Part shown: positions 25,203 through 33,835 of the stretch, one piece after another
Layout of the letters: the number at the start of each line of letters is the position of its first letter
Position numbering within the stretch: the stretch's first letter is position 1
Assembly: GCA_963795835.1 (NCBI GenBank)
Contig: CAWCJC010000003.1
Coordinates: 278,401 to 342,400 of the forward strand
Length of the DNA stretch: 64,000 nucleotides
Source of the DNA: JALYXI01 sp963795835
Lineage (GTDB): Bacteria; Acidobacteriota; Terriglobia; Bryobacterales; Bryobacteraceae
Direction: 5' to 3'
Notes under the pieces: model-generated
The model's database searches: none
Told to the model about the DNA's origin: nothing
Seen by the model: only the letters and a program-made list of their open reading frames with translations
Translations under genes and position numbers: made by a program

Positions 25203-26366
25203 CTATGAATCTTGTTTCAGGCGGCTGAGGCGCTCTCCTGCCGCGTCCAGGGTTTCGAACTTTTTGCAGAAGCAGAAACGCATTTGCTGCGCACCGTCTT
25301 TTGGGTCGGAGTAGAAGCTTGAACCTGGTACGCCGATCACGCCGATGTGTTCGAGTAAGTGGTGGGCGAAGGCGAAATCGCTGGCGAAGCCGAACTTTGA
25401 GATGTCGGTCATCACATAGTAGGCTCCCGTGGGGTTCGCGCATTGGAAACCGGCGCGTTCCAGCAGGGGGAGCAGGCGGTCTTTGCGCTCGCGGTACTCT
25501 TCCGCCAAACCGGCGAAGTAGCCGTCATCCAGGCCGAGCGCGATCGCGCTGGCATGCTGCAGCGGTGAGGCGGCGCCTACTGTGAGAAAGTCGTGAACCT
25601 TGCGAATTGAATCGGTAAGGGCTGGCGACGCGATAACCCAACCTACCCGCCAACCGGTGACGGAGAATGTCTTGCTCATGCTGTTCACCAAAATCGAGCG
25701 ATCGCGCAGGCCGGGGATGGTGATCATCGGGATGTGTTGCGCGCCTTCATAGGTGATGTGTTCGTAGATTTCGTCGGTGATGGCGAGAGCGTCGAACTCC
25801 TGGCAGAGCCGTCCGATTGCTTCGAGTTCGGGCCGTGTGAAGACTTTACCGGTGGGATTGTTCGGGGAGTTGATGATGATCGCTTTGGTGCGGGGGGAGA
25901 ATGCCTGGCGCAATTCCTGTTCGTCGAAGGTCCAGAGCGGAGCCTGCAGGCGGACGGTTTTGCGGATGGCTCCGCAGAGCTTAATATCGGGATCGTAATT
26001 CTCGTAATACGGCTCGAAGACGATGACTTCGTCGCCGTGGTTGACTGTGGCGAGAAGGCTGGCCACCATGCCTTCAGTGGCTCCGCAGACTACGGTGATC
26101 TCGCGTTCAGGGTCGGCTTCAAAGTTGTAGGTGCGTTTGTATTTAGCGGCGATGGCGTCGCGCAAGGCCTTCGCGCCCCAAGTAATGCTGTATTGGTTGA
26201 TGTCACTTTCGATCGCGGCGCGGGCGGCGTCCTTGATGGCCCGCGGAGCACCGAAATCCGGGAAGCCCTGTGCAAGGTTCACGGCGTTATGGCGTAGGGC
26301 GAGGCGGCTCATCTCACGGATGACGGACTCTGTGAAGCGGCTGGTTCTTTCGCTCTGAAATCGCAT
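25203..26366 (-). CDS. Class I/II pyridoxal-phosphate aminotransferase
   Basis: 387 residues from the ATG at 26366; the open frame extends upstream, but homology begins at MRFQSERTSRFTES. Fold-type I features: NLAQGFPDFGAP, CGATEGMVAS, INSPNNPTGKVF, TDEIYEHITYEG, and the PLP Lys in VNSMSKTFSVTGWRVGW. The sequence is closest to the kynurenine/methionine aminotransferase-like group (YbdL, MtnE relatives), using 2-oxo acids. The amino donor is not certain. Divergent from the plus-strand NTF2-like gene with 30 bp between. Confidence 0.92.
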   Translation of the reverse strand: MRFQSERTSRFTESVIREMSRLALRHNAVNLAQGFPDFGAPRAIKDAARAAIESDINQYSITWGAKALRDAIAAKYKRTYNFEADPEREITVVCGATEGMVASLLATVNHGDEVIVFEPYYENYDPDIKLCGAIRKTVRLQAPLWTFDEQELRQAFSPRTKAIIINSPNNPTGKVFTRPELEAIGRLCQEFDALAITDEIYEHITYEGAQHIPMITIPGLRDRSILVNSMSKTFSVTGWRVGWVIASPALTDSIRKVHDFLTVGAASPLQHASAIALGLDDGYFAGLAEEYRERKDRLLPLLERAGFQCANPTGAYYVMTDISKFGFASDFAFAHHLLEHIGVIGVPGSSFYSDPKDGAQQMRFCFCKKFETLDAAGERLSRLKQDS

Positions 26367-26396
26367 GGAATCTTGTATCGTGCCACAATAGCCGCG

Positions 26397-26801
26397 ATGC
26401 GAACTTTTTTCCTGATTCTTGGACTTGCAGTGACAGCGGCGGGCGCCGTTACCATCGAGCAAACGGAGCGCGAATTCGGCAAGGCGCTTTCGTCGAACGA
26501 CATGGCGACGCTTGATAAATTGCTCGCTCCTGAGATGACCTACACTCACTCGACGGGCAACACGGATTCGAAAGACACCTATTTGGGCTCGCTGAAGAGC
26601 GGCAACCAAAAGTACACGCAATTTGAGTACGGCAAGATGGAGACGAAGAGTTACGGCAATACAGCGCTGGTCTTTGCCGATGTTCAGGTGAAGTCAGTGA
26701 CAAAGGGAACGCCGGGCGAAAGCCACTTGAAGATTATTCACGTGTGGGTGAAAAAAGGTGGCAGGTGGCAGTTAGTGGCGCATCAGTCGACTAAGCTGTA
26801 G
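26397..26801 (+). CDS. Exported NTF2-like (DUF4440) protein
   Basis: 134 residues from the ATG at 26397 (the frame is open to a TTG at 26373). A signal peptide (FFLILGLAVTAAGA) precedes a SnoaL/DUF4440 cone-shaped domain: EREFGKALSSNDMATLDKLL, a YTHSTG strand, and HVWVKKGGRWQLVAHQST at the end. Such domains bind small hydrophobic ligands or act as isomerases; the substrate is unknown. The Gfo/Idh gene starts 3 bp after the stop, so the two are co-transcribed. Confidence 0.83.
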   Translation: MRTFFLILGLAVTAAGAVTIEQTEREFGKALSSNDMATLDKLLAPEMTYTHSTGNTDSKDTYLGSLKSGNQKYTQFEYGKMETKSYGNTALVFADVQVKSVTKGTPGESHLKIIHVWVKKGGRWQLVAHQSTKL

Positions 26802-26804
26802 AGC

Positions 26805-28322
26805 ATGGAGATTTCGCGGCGATATTTTTTCCAAGGCGCATTGCTTGCCGGAGCGGTTCCGGCGGCAGGCTTCGGGAGCGTGCCTTCGTTGCGCGCACTG
26901 GGTTACAAACCTTACTACAACAAGCTGAACGTCGCGGCAATTGGGTGCGGCGGTCAGGGCGGCGTGGATCTGAACGACGCGGCGAAGACCGAGAACATCG
27001 TCGCACTCTGCGATGTAGATGAAATGCGCGCGGCGGCGAATTTTCAAAAGTTTGCAAAGGCGCCGAAGTACAAAGATTTTCGCGTGATGCTCGATAAGGA
27101 AGGGAAGAATATCGACGCTTGCACGATCGGCATTCCGGATCATATGCATGCGACCGTGGCGCTGAACTGCATGCAGCGCGGCAAGCACGTCTATGTAGAG
27201 AAGCCGCTTACGCGCACGCCCTGGGAGGCGAGACTGTTGGCGGACGCGGCGGTGAAGTATAAGGTCGCGACGCAGATGGGGAACCAGGGATACTCGCACG
27301 AGAGCATCCGGACGGCGGCGGAAATAGTGTGGTCTGGCGCGATTGGTGATGTGACGGAGGTGCATGTGTCGGCTTCGCCGGGTACACATCCAACTGGTCT
27401 GCAGACGGCGCCGGCGGAGAAAAGCGTTCCTGATACGCTCGATTGGAATCTCTGGCTCGGCGAGGGCGCAATGCGGCCTTATGCGGCGGAATATACGCCC
27501 TATAACTGGCGCGGATTTTTCGATTTCGGGACAGGGCAGATTGGGAATTGGGGAATCCACACGATGGGTCCGGTGAACCTGGCGTTGCAGTTGGGCGCGC
27601 CGGTGAGCGTGGAGATGGTGAAGGTGACGGGCAGCAGTAAGCTGACCTTTCCGGAGCGCGCGGTGCTGAAGTTTCACTTCGCCGCTCGGGGTGAAATGCC
27701 ACCCGTGACGATCTACTGGCACGATTCGGCCAGGCCCGGTGATGAGGAAGCGTTCCATGTGCCGGGTATGGAAAACGAAACGATTCTGCCTGCCAGCGAC
27801 AACTTGGGGGACAAGGGGCGAGGGCTCGGGGCAACAGCGAGACGAGGAGCCCAAGCGCCGCGCCCCCCGCGCAACCCTAACGCGCCTCGGGTAGGCGCAG
27901 GAGGTCCCGGCGTTCCCGTGTATGGGCCGGGCAACACGGAGCCGGCGAAGCCGGGTATCCTGACTGGTAACGGTGCTGTTTTCGTTGGGACGAAAGGCCT
28001 GATGGCGACCGTGGCCCGCGGGGAAGGCGTACAGTTGCTGCCGGAAGCGCGATGGAAAGAGTACGTACTGCCGCCACCGCTGTTGACGCGGTCGCCAGGA
28101 CATATGTTGGATTGGGTTCGCGCCTGTAAGGGCGGGGACGCATCCTGTTCGGATTTCAAAGTATCGGCCCCGTTCGCCGAGTGGATGGTGCTGGGTGTAA
28201 TTGCGTTTCGGGTCCCGGGAAAGCTCGATTGGGATGCGAAGAACTTGCGGTTCACCAACAGCGCCGAAGCCAACCGTTATGTGAAACCTCAGTTTCGCAA
28301 AGGTTGGGAGCTAACGCTTTAG
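26805..28322 (+). CDS. Tat-exported Gfo/Idh/MocA family oxidoreductase
   Basis: 505 residues. A twin-arginine leader (SRRYFFQG then a hydrophobic stretch) indicates folded export with bound NAD(P). A Rossmann domain follows with the variant loop AAIGCGGQGG, ALCDVDE, and the catalytic-region motif VYVEKPLTRTPWEA. Then comes the Gfo/Idh C-terminal sheet domain. An Arg/Pro/Gly-rich insert of about 45 residues (around residue 345, RGLGATARRGAQAPRPPRNP) interrupts the domain and is unusual. Probably a sugar or sugar-derivative dehydrogenase of the periplasm. Confidence 0.9.
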   Translation: MEISRRYFFQGALLAGAVPAAGFGSVPSLRALGYKPYYNKLNVAAIGCGGQGGVDLNDAAKTENIVALCDVDEMRAAANFQKFAKAPKYKDFRVMLDKEGKNIDACTIGIPDHMHATVALNCMQRGKHVYVEKPLTRTPWEARLLADAAVKYKVATQMGNQGYSHESIRTAAEIVWSGAIGDVTEVHVSASPGTHPTGLQTAPAEKSVPDTLDWNLWLGEGAMRPYAAEYTPYNWRGFFDFGTGQIGNWGIHTMGPVNLALQLGAPVSVEMVKVTGSSKLTFPERAVLKFHFAARGEMPPVTIYWHDSARPGDEEAFHVPGMENETILPASDNLGDKGRGLGATARRGAQAPRPPRNPNAPRVGAGGPGVPVYGPGNTEPAKPGILTGNGAVFVGTKGLMATVARGEGVQLLPEARWKEYVLPPPLLTRSPGHMLDWVRACKGGDASCSDFKVSAPFAEWMVLGVIAFRVPGKLDWDAKNLRFTNSAEANRYVKPQFRKGWELTL

Positions 28323-28350
28323 GATTTGCGATTTCAAGGAGAACGGACGA

Positions 28351-29778
28351 GTGAACGAACTGCACGACTTTCTGAACCTGAGCTATACGGAGCTCGAAGA
28401 ACTGAACCTGAAAGCGAAAGATCAGCGTATGAAGCGCGTGGCTGGCGGCAAGATTCAGGAAGAGCGCCTCAAGTACCTTACAGATGAGAAGCGCATCAAA
28501 GCGGTAACTGTGCTTTTCAGCGATCTGGAAGGGCGGCTGCACATGTTGGACTATGACAAGAAATTCCTTGTCAAGAGTTGGGACAACCTCACATTCGACG
28601 GATCATCGATCCGAGGATTCACGGCGCAACGGGAAAGCGATCTACGCCTCAATATGGACTGGAGCTCCTTCTACTGGGCGCCCGCCGATATTTTCGGTGC
28701 GGGCAAGGTGTTGGTCTTCGGCGAAGTAATCGACAAGGATGGCAGCCCCTACAGCGCGGACATCCGCGGTGTGCTGAAGCAATATGCCACGGGACTGTAC
28801 GAGACCAAGGGCTACACCTTGAATGCCGCCAACGAGATTGAGGGGTTCCTCTTCGAAGGCAAGGACGCGGAGCGAAATTACCACCATCACCACAAGTTCG
28901 AATATGTAAACACGGGCGGCTATTACCACTCGCTGCCCGGCGATCCGCTGCGCACGTTTATCGATACGGCAGCCGAAGTTCAGCGGGCGATGGGTTTCCA
29001 GAACGAGAAAGACCATCCGGAAGTTGCGCCCTCTCAGTTCGAGATTAATTACAGTTATGCAGAAGTCGTTGCAGCGGCAGATCAAATTCAGCTCTATAAG
29101 CTGATTTGCCGTCAGGTGGCGACCAGAATGGGCCTGACCGCCAGTTTTCTGCCGAAGCCGGTGGTGGGCGTGAACGGAAACGGAATGCACACCAACGTGT
29201 CGATCACGGAGAACGGGAAGAATCTGATGTGGGATCCGAACGGCGTGGAAAAGGTGAGTAAATTCGGCTGGGACTTTGTGGACCGAATTCTCACCCACGG
29301 AAACGATATCTGTTTATTGCTCAATGCAAGTGTAAACGCTTACCGGCGGCTAGACCCGCATTTCGAGGCGCCAAACCAGATTAAAGCGTCGGCAACGGAT
29401 CGCGGTTCAATGGTGCGGATACCGATTGGAAACGAGCGGAGTTCAAGGGTGGAGGTGCGGTCCGTAGCGCCGGATGCGAACCCCTACATGGTACTGCTCA
29501 GCGTCTTCCGGACCGGGCTGGACGGGCAGATTGCGAATATGGATAATCTGCGTGGTGCGGACCGTTATTTGCCGGACAACATTTACGACGCGCTTGCGAA
29601 TTTTCGCAATGCGGAGTGGTCGACGAAGCTTCTGGGCGCCGATGTAAAGGCTCGATACGCGGACTTGAAACAGGCTTCGGCAGACCGGTGCGCGCGGCTA
29701 CTGGGGACCGTGGTCAAGGTGCCGGAGGTGCAGTACCATCACGAAGTGTACAACCAATATCTTTGGAATCAGTTCTAG
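28351..29778 (+). CDS. Glutamine synthetase family protein, divergent type
   Basis: 475 residues from a GTG with AAGGAG 9 nt upstream. The catalytic core is recognisable: FDGSSIRGF, Glu ligands in NEIEGFLF and EVAPSQFEINY, the His ligand in GVNGNGMHTNVS, and the Arg-rich ERSSRVEVR segment. It likely forms glutamine from glutamate and ammonia. Unlike enterobacterial GlnA it lacks the usual adenylylation loop (NLYDLPPEE-type); the equivalent region reads LPDNIYDALANFRN. A His run (YHHHHKFEY) is present. No glnB or ntr genes nearby. Paralogous function (gamma-glutamyl-amine ligase) cannot be excluded. Confidence 0.87.
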   Translation: MNELHDFLNLSYTELEELNLKAKDQRMKRVAGGKIQEERLKYLTDEKRIKAVTVLFSDLEGRLHMLDYDKKFLVKSWDNLTFDGSSIRGFTAQRESDLRLNMDWSSFYWAPADIFGAGKVLVFGEVIDKDGSPYSADIRGVLKQYATGLYETKGYTLNAANEIEGFLFEGKDAERNYHHHHKFEYVNTGGYYHSLPGDPLRTFIDTAAEVQRAMGFQNEKDHPEVAPSQFEINYSYAEVVAAADQIQLYKLICRQVATRMGLTASFLPKPVVGVNGNGMHTNVSITENGKNLMWDPNGVEKVSKFGWDFVDRILTHGNDICLLLNASVNAYRRLDPHFEAPNQIKASATDRGSMVRIPIGNERSSRVEVRSVAPDANPYMVLLSVFRTGLDGQIANMDNLRGADRYLPDNIYDALANFRNAEWSTKLLGADVKARYADLKQASADRCARLLGTVVKVPEVQYHHEVYNQYLWNQF

Positions 29779-29802
29779 CACGTACTTGCTAAATGGTCTA
29801 CT

Positions 29803-29834
29803 AAAGCCGGTATAAACTTTCCTATATCGGCTTT
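29803..29834. terminator. 12-bp hairpin after the glutamine synthetase gene
   Basis: AAAGCCGGTATA (29803-29814), 8-nt loop, TATATCGGCTTT (29823-29834); all 12 pairs form, one being G-T. It lies 25 bp past the stop. No T-tract follows, so termination or mRNA protection are both possible. The rest of the 211-bp gap (29779-29989) shows nothing clear. Confidence 0.5.
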
Positions 29835-29989
29835 GGAAGTCAGTGCTATCCAGTACATTTCGTCTGGTGCTTTCCAGTATTAACTTTCGCATTACTTCCT
29901 GCTGTAGTGAGTGAGAATCTTTACCGGCAAACTTCACTGGTATTCATCCTTGTAGTCACCGAATTTACATTCAAAGGTCACTCGCTCAC

Positions 29990-32338
29990 ATGAATTTTCG
30001 CGCGCTTTTTTTCCTTGCCACGGTCTCCACTGCGTCCGCGGCGAATTTCAATCTAACGGCATCTCTCAACAACTTCAACGTCATTAAGGGATCCAGCACC
30101 CCCGTCTCAGTGGTGCCGAGTAACCTCGATCCTTCGGGAATGGTTACCTACTCCGTTTACACGACCTCCGGATTTCCCACCCCCAGCTATACGCTCGCGG
30201 GCAATACACTCAACATGGTCGTCGCGGCACCCGCTAACTTTCCCACAGGGCCCACCTACGTTCTCATCCAAGGCACCAGTAACGGGAGTTCGGTTTTTAT
30301 TTTTTTGACGGCTAACATCATTGATCCGGTCTCGCCTCCCCCTGTGCCATCAGCCTCAGGGGCAATCAGCATTTCTTCAGTGGTTCCGCCCCAATCCCAA
30401 ATGTCCAATTTCACCACTTTAGGAACAGCGGATTGGTTTTCCATGGGTTCTTATGGCGCTTCCTGTTCCGGTGGGCCGTGTGTAAACGCGCGCAAGACAG
30501 GGGGCACTGGATTAACGGGCATGATCACATCCGGAGGCGGAGATCCTAATTTCTATCCCTACACACCAAATTTTGCGAACGTCACATGGTCGGATTCGCA
30601 ATTTGCCCCCAACGGTTCGGCGGCACACGTGAACAACAGTTCACTCTCGTTTGAAGCCTTTGCAGGAGTGGAGAAACGGACACTCACGATTATTGCCGGT
30701 AGCAATGGGGGCGGTACCATCACCACCACTCTGCACCTGACGGACGGCTCTACGGCCGACGTTGTGGACCGCCAAACATTTAATGGTTCGGGCGTCCGAG
30801 TCTACACGGTAAACTTCAATGCAGCCTCAGCTGGCCATCAGTTAACGGTCACTATTAGTCGTTCGGGTGGAGAGTTGCTCATTTACGGAGCGGCGCTGGC
30901 CGGATCCCCCAAGCCGGAAATCCACAATCTGACACTCACTGACGATTTGCAGGGCTTCGTGCAGACCGTCGCGCCCGGCGACACGCTGCTTCTGCCGGAC
31001 GGTTACGTATGGAGAGGCCACCTGATCCTACCCGCGCGGCTGGCGAGTGGCTATGTCGACATCAAGAGCAACACCACGGTTGCCGCCGGCACGCGTGTGA
31101 TGCCCGGCGATCTGAAGGTGGCGTTGATCAGCCCCGACGAAGCTCCCGTTATTCAAAACGATTTTAACAATCCCGATCATAGCCAAAGGGCGGCCCGCGG
31201 CTGGCGGTTCACGGGAATTGAGATCACGGCCAACAACGTAAGAACCGCGATCAATTACAACATGATCGCCCTTGGGTTCGGCAGCAACCCGGTAGTCACG
31301 GATATTCCTCGGGACATCGTTTTCGACCGTTGTTATATTCACGGAGACGGCGTTACGAACTATATTCGCGGCATCAGCGGCAATGCAAACAATTTAACGA
31401 TCTCCAATTCCTATATCAGTGCATTTGTCTCTTCAACCTCCGAGACGAACGCCATTAATATCTACTCGAGCGCGGGACCGATCAACATCATCAATAACTA
31501 TCTGGAAGCTTCCGGTGAAAACATCATGATCGGCGGCTCAGGACCGGACATCGGACCGGTTTTAGTTCCGACCAATGGGTTGATTCAGCATAACTACTTC
31601 AATAAGCCGCCGTCGTGGCGCGGCGGTCCTTTCATCGTGAAGAATCTTCTGGAGTTCAAGGATGGGTACAACTTCAAGATCGATTCGAATGTTTTCGAGA
31701 ACTGCTGGCAGGCGGCCCAAGGCGGCGCAGCAATCCTGATCACTCCCCGTACAGGCCAGGGCGGCACAAGTGCGAACCACGTGGATACTCTTACTTTTTC
31801 AAATAACGTGATCGCCCACGTTGGAACTGGCATTGTGATCGGCATTTATGACGATCTGGCTGTAGCCCCGAACGGCAGCCCGATACCTATCTCACAGCTC
31901 CAGTGGGTGCACGACGTTACTTTGCGGAACAATCTGTTCGACGACTTGGGTTTGAAGTATGCCCCTTATTCGCACGGAATGTTGATTTTTGGGCCGCCAA
32001 ACAACTTAGTGCTGGACCATAATACGTTTAACTTCGGGGAGCAAAACAACGATCATGGTTGGTATCTGGCGAATGACACGGGGGTTGCTCCTTCGAATGC
32101 ATCCGCAACTTATAACGATTTCGGTGCAGATCTATACGGAGACAGCCGGGGTCCTTCAGCGGCGATCTTTACGGGCGGAACGTTTATCGGAAACAATATT
32201 CGGTACGCTTCCTCTAACTGGAACTCATCGCCTTACCGGGCGAATAACACGTTCAATCAGACAGCTCCGGCTGGTGTTGGCGCCGACGTTGCCGGCCTAC
32301 AATCTCGGGAGGCTGCTGTTAAGAGCGGGAATCGGTAG
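29990..32338 (+). CDS. Secreted right-handed beta-helix protein
   Basis: 782 residues with a signal peptide (FFLATVSTASA). An N-terminal Ig-like segment resembles VPSNLDPSGMVTY-type repeats. A carbohydrate-binding-like sandwich follows in the middle (SFEAFAGVEKRTLTIIAG). From about residue 440 there are parallel beta-helix repeats with many short NNxF/NNYL turns (FDRCYIHGDG, ISNSYISAF, IINNYLEASG, FSNNVIAHVG, LRNNLFDD). Such folds occur in pectate lyases and other polysaccharide-active enzymes; catalytic residues are not identified. Monocistronic between two hairpins. Confidence 0.8.
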   Translation: MNFRALFFLATVSTASAANFNLTASLNNFNVIKGSSTPVSVVPSNLDPSGMVTYSVYTTSGFPTPSYTLAGNTLNMVVAAPANFPTGPTYVLIQGTSNGSSVFIFLTANIIDPVSPPPVPSASGAISISSVVPPQSQMSNFTTLGTADWFSMGSYGASCSGGPCVNARKTGGTGLTGMITSGGGDPNFYPYTPNFANVTWSDSQFAPNGSAAHVNNSSLSFEAFAGVEKRTLTIIAGSNGGGTITTTLHLTDGSTADVVDRQTFNGSGVRVYTVNFNAASAGHQLTVTISRSGGELLIYGAALAGSPKPEIHNLTLTDDLQGFVQTVAPGDTLLLPDGYVWRGHLILPARLASGYVDIKSNTTVAAGTRVMPGDLKVALISPDEAPVIQNDFNNPDHSQRAARGWRFTGIEITANNVRTAINYNMIALGFGSNPVVTDIPRDIVFDRCYIHGDGVTNYIRGISGNANNLTISNSYISAFVSSTSETNAINIYSSAGPINIINNYLEASGENIMIGGSGPDIGPVLVPTNGLIQHNYFNKPPSWRGGPFIVKNLLEFKDGYNFKIDSNVFENCWQAAQGGAAILITPRTGQGGTSANHVDTLTFSNNVIAHVGTGIVIGIYDDLAVAPNGSPIPISQLQWVHDVTLRNNLFDDLGLKYAPYSHGMLIFGPPNNLVLDHNTFNFGEQNNDHGWYLANDTGVAPSNASATYNDFGADLYGDSRGPSAAIFTGGTFIGNNIRYASSNWNSSPYRANNTFNQTAPAGVGADVAGLQSREAAVKSGNR

Positions 32339-32349
32339 GGTGAGTTGGG

Positions 32350-32379
32350 TTGCCTCCCGGGCTTTGTCCCGGGAGGCAA
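32350..32379. terminator. 12-bp hairpin between convergent genes
   Basis: TTGCCTCCCGGG (32350-32361), loop CTTTGT, CCCGGGAGGCAA (32368-32379). It lies between the ends of the beta-helix gene and the DUF1501 gene. The stem is perfect but lacks a T-tract. Confidence 0.6.
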
Positions 32380-33828
32380 TCACGCGAAGATGCCTTTGTG
32401 GACGTCGCCCGCGACGTCTGTCAGACGAAAGTCGCGGCCGGAGTATTTGTAGGTAAGCTTGGTGTGATCCAGGCCCATGGCCGCCAGGACTGTGGCATGG
32501 AAATCGTGGATGTGCATCCGGTTTTCAGCGGCATGGTAACCCAGTTCATCAGTTGAGCCGTACGCGAAACCGGGTTTCACGCCACCGCCCGCCATGAAGA
32601 TGGAATAGCCGTAAGGGTTGTGGTCGCGGCCATTGCCGCCTTCAGAGACAGGGGTGCGGCCGAACTCGCCAGCCCAGATTACCAGGGTGTCCTTGAGCAG
32701 ACCCCGGGCTTTCAGGTCTTTGAGAAGACCGGCAATCGGCTTATCAACTTCCGCGGCATTTTCATTGTGCTTCGCGAACAGGTCAGAATGCTGGTCCCAC
32801 TTGTAGCTGTGAGTGCACTGGATGAAGCGGACATCCGCTTCGGCCAGGCGGCGGGCCAGAAGACATTGCCAACCGAAATCGGCGGTCTTCGGTTCATCGA
32901 GACCGTAGAGTTTCTTGGTTTCCGGTGACTCGCCGGAGACGTCGAAAACTTTGGCGGCTTCGGCTTGCATCCGGAACGCCATTTCAAAAGATTGAATTCT
33001 GGTTTCGAGTTCCTCATCCAGCTTCCAGAGTTCCTGATGCTTGCGGTTGATGGCCTGGATCATGTCCAGTTCGTAGCGTTGCTGCTCCCGGTTCAGACCT
33101 TGGTTCACCAGGTATTCGATTGGCTCTTTCTGAATTTCAGAGACCTGCATGCCGGCGTGTCCGATCGCAGTGCCTTGGACAGAGCCGGGAAGGAAACCGG
33201 AACTCCAGTTCTTCGCGCCGCCGTGCGAGAGCGCGGGTTTGATGGTGATGTATCCAGGAAGATTGCGGTTTTCGGTGCCTAGGCCATAGAGAGTCCAGGA
33301 GCCCATGGAGGGACGGGTGAACGTGAATGTCCCAGTGAAGGTCTGGAGCAGCGCCGCGCCATGATCCACGCCTTCGCCAACCATGGAGCGGACAACGCAG
33401 AGATCGTCGGCGCATTCGCGAATATGGGGGAGCAAGTCGCTGATCGGTAGCCCGCTCTGGCCGCAGTTTTTGAACTGCCAGGGAGACTTCATGAGGCCCC
33501 CGGTTTTGCCAGCGGCAAAGGTGAGCGGCTGCTTAATGGGAAGCGGCTTGCCATCATTGGCGTCGAGATAGGGCTTGGGATCGAAGGTGTCGATCGAGGA
33601 AGGCCCGCCGTGCATGAAGAGAAAGATGACACGCTTGGCTCGGGGGGCGAAATGCGGCGCGTGGGGGAGAAGGGGATCGACAGGCGCGGTGTTGATCGGC
33701 GCGGCTTGCGCCAGCATTCCGCCCAGGCCCATAAAGCCGAAACCACAGGCGGCGCTGCGAAGCATGGCGCGGCGGGAAAGCTGGCTCCGAGGCGGAGATT
33801 TATGCAAGAAAGAGCCTAAGTTGTCCAT
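32380..33828 (-). CDS. DUF1501 domain-containing protein, Tat-exported
   Basis: 482 residues. The N-terminus has a twin-arginine leader (LSRRAMLRSAACGFGFMG). The rest is a DUF1501 (sulfatase/alkaline-phosphatase-like) domain: VIFLFMHGGPSSIDTFDPKP, CTHSYKWDQHSD, VIWAGEFGRTPVSEGGNGRDH. It is the standard partner of PSD1 cytochrome-type proteins in Planctomycetes and Acidobacteria. The biochemical role is unproven; sulfatase-like phospho- or sulfo-hydrolysis is likely from the fold. It starts 7 bp after the PSD1 gene, whose TGA forms part of its SD (TGAGGT). Confidence 0.92.
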   Translation of the reverse strand: MDNLGSFLHKSPPRSQLSRRAMLRSAACGFGFMGLGGMLAQAAPINTAPVDPLLPHAPHFAPRAKRVIFLFMHGGPSSIDTFDPKPYLDANDGKPLPIKQPLTFAAGKTGGLMKSPWQFKNCGQSGLPISDLLPHIRECADDLCVVRSMVGEGVDHGAALLQTFTGTFTFTRPSMGSWTLYGLGTENRNLPGYITIKPALSHGGAKNWSSGFLPGSVQGTAIGHAGMQVSEIQKEPIEYLVNQGLNREQQRYELDMIQAINRKHQELWKLDEELETRIQSFEMAFRMQAEAAKVFDVSGESPETKKLYGLDEPKTADFGWQCLLARRLAEADVRFIQCTHSYKWDQHSDLFAKHNENAAEVDKPIAGLLKDLKARGLLKDTLVIWAGEFGRTPVSEGGNGRDHNPYGYSIFMAGGGVKPGFAYGSTDELGYHAAENRMHIHDFHATVLAAMGLDHTKLTYKYSGRDFRLTDVAGDVHKGIFA

Positions 33829-33835
33829 ATCAACC

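Noticed and set aside
26367..26621. Upstream extension of the aminotransferase
   Set aside because: Low-complexity Arg-rich residues overlap the divergent gene; homology begins at the ATG at 26366.
26772..28103. Long open frame antisense to the Gfo/Idh gene (over 440 codons)
   Set aside because: Its product is Arg/His-rich with no family pattern. The sense strand has clear Gfo/Idh motifs. It arises from GC-rich codon use.
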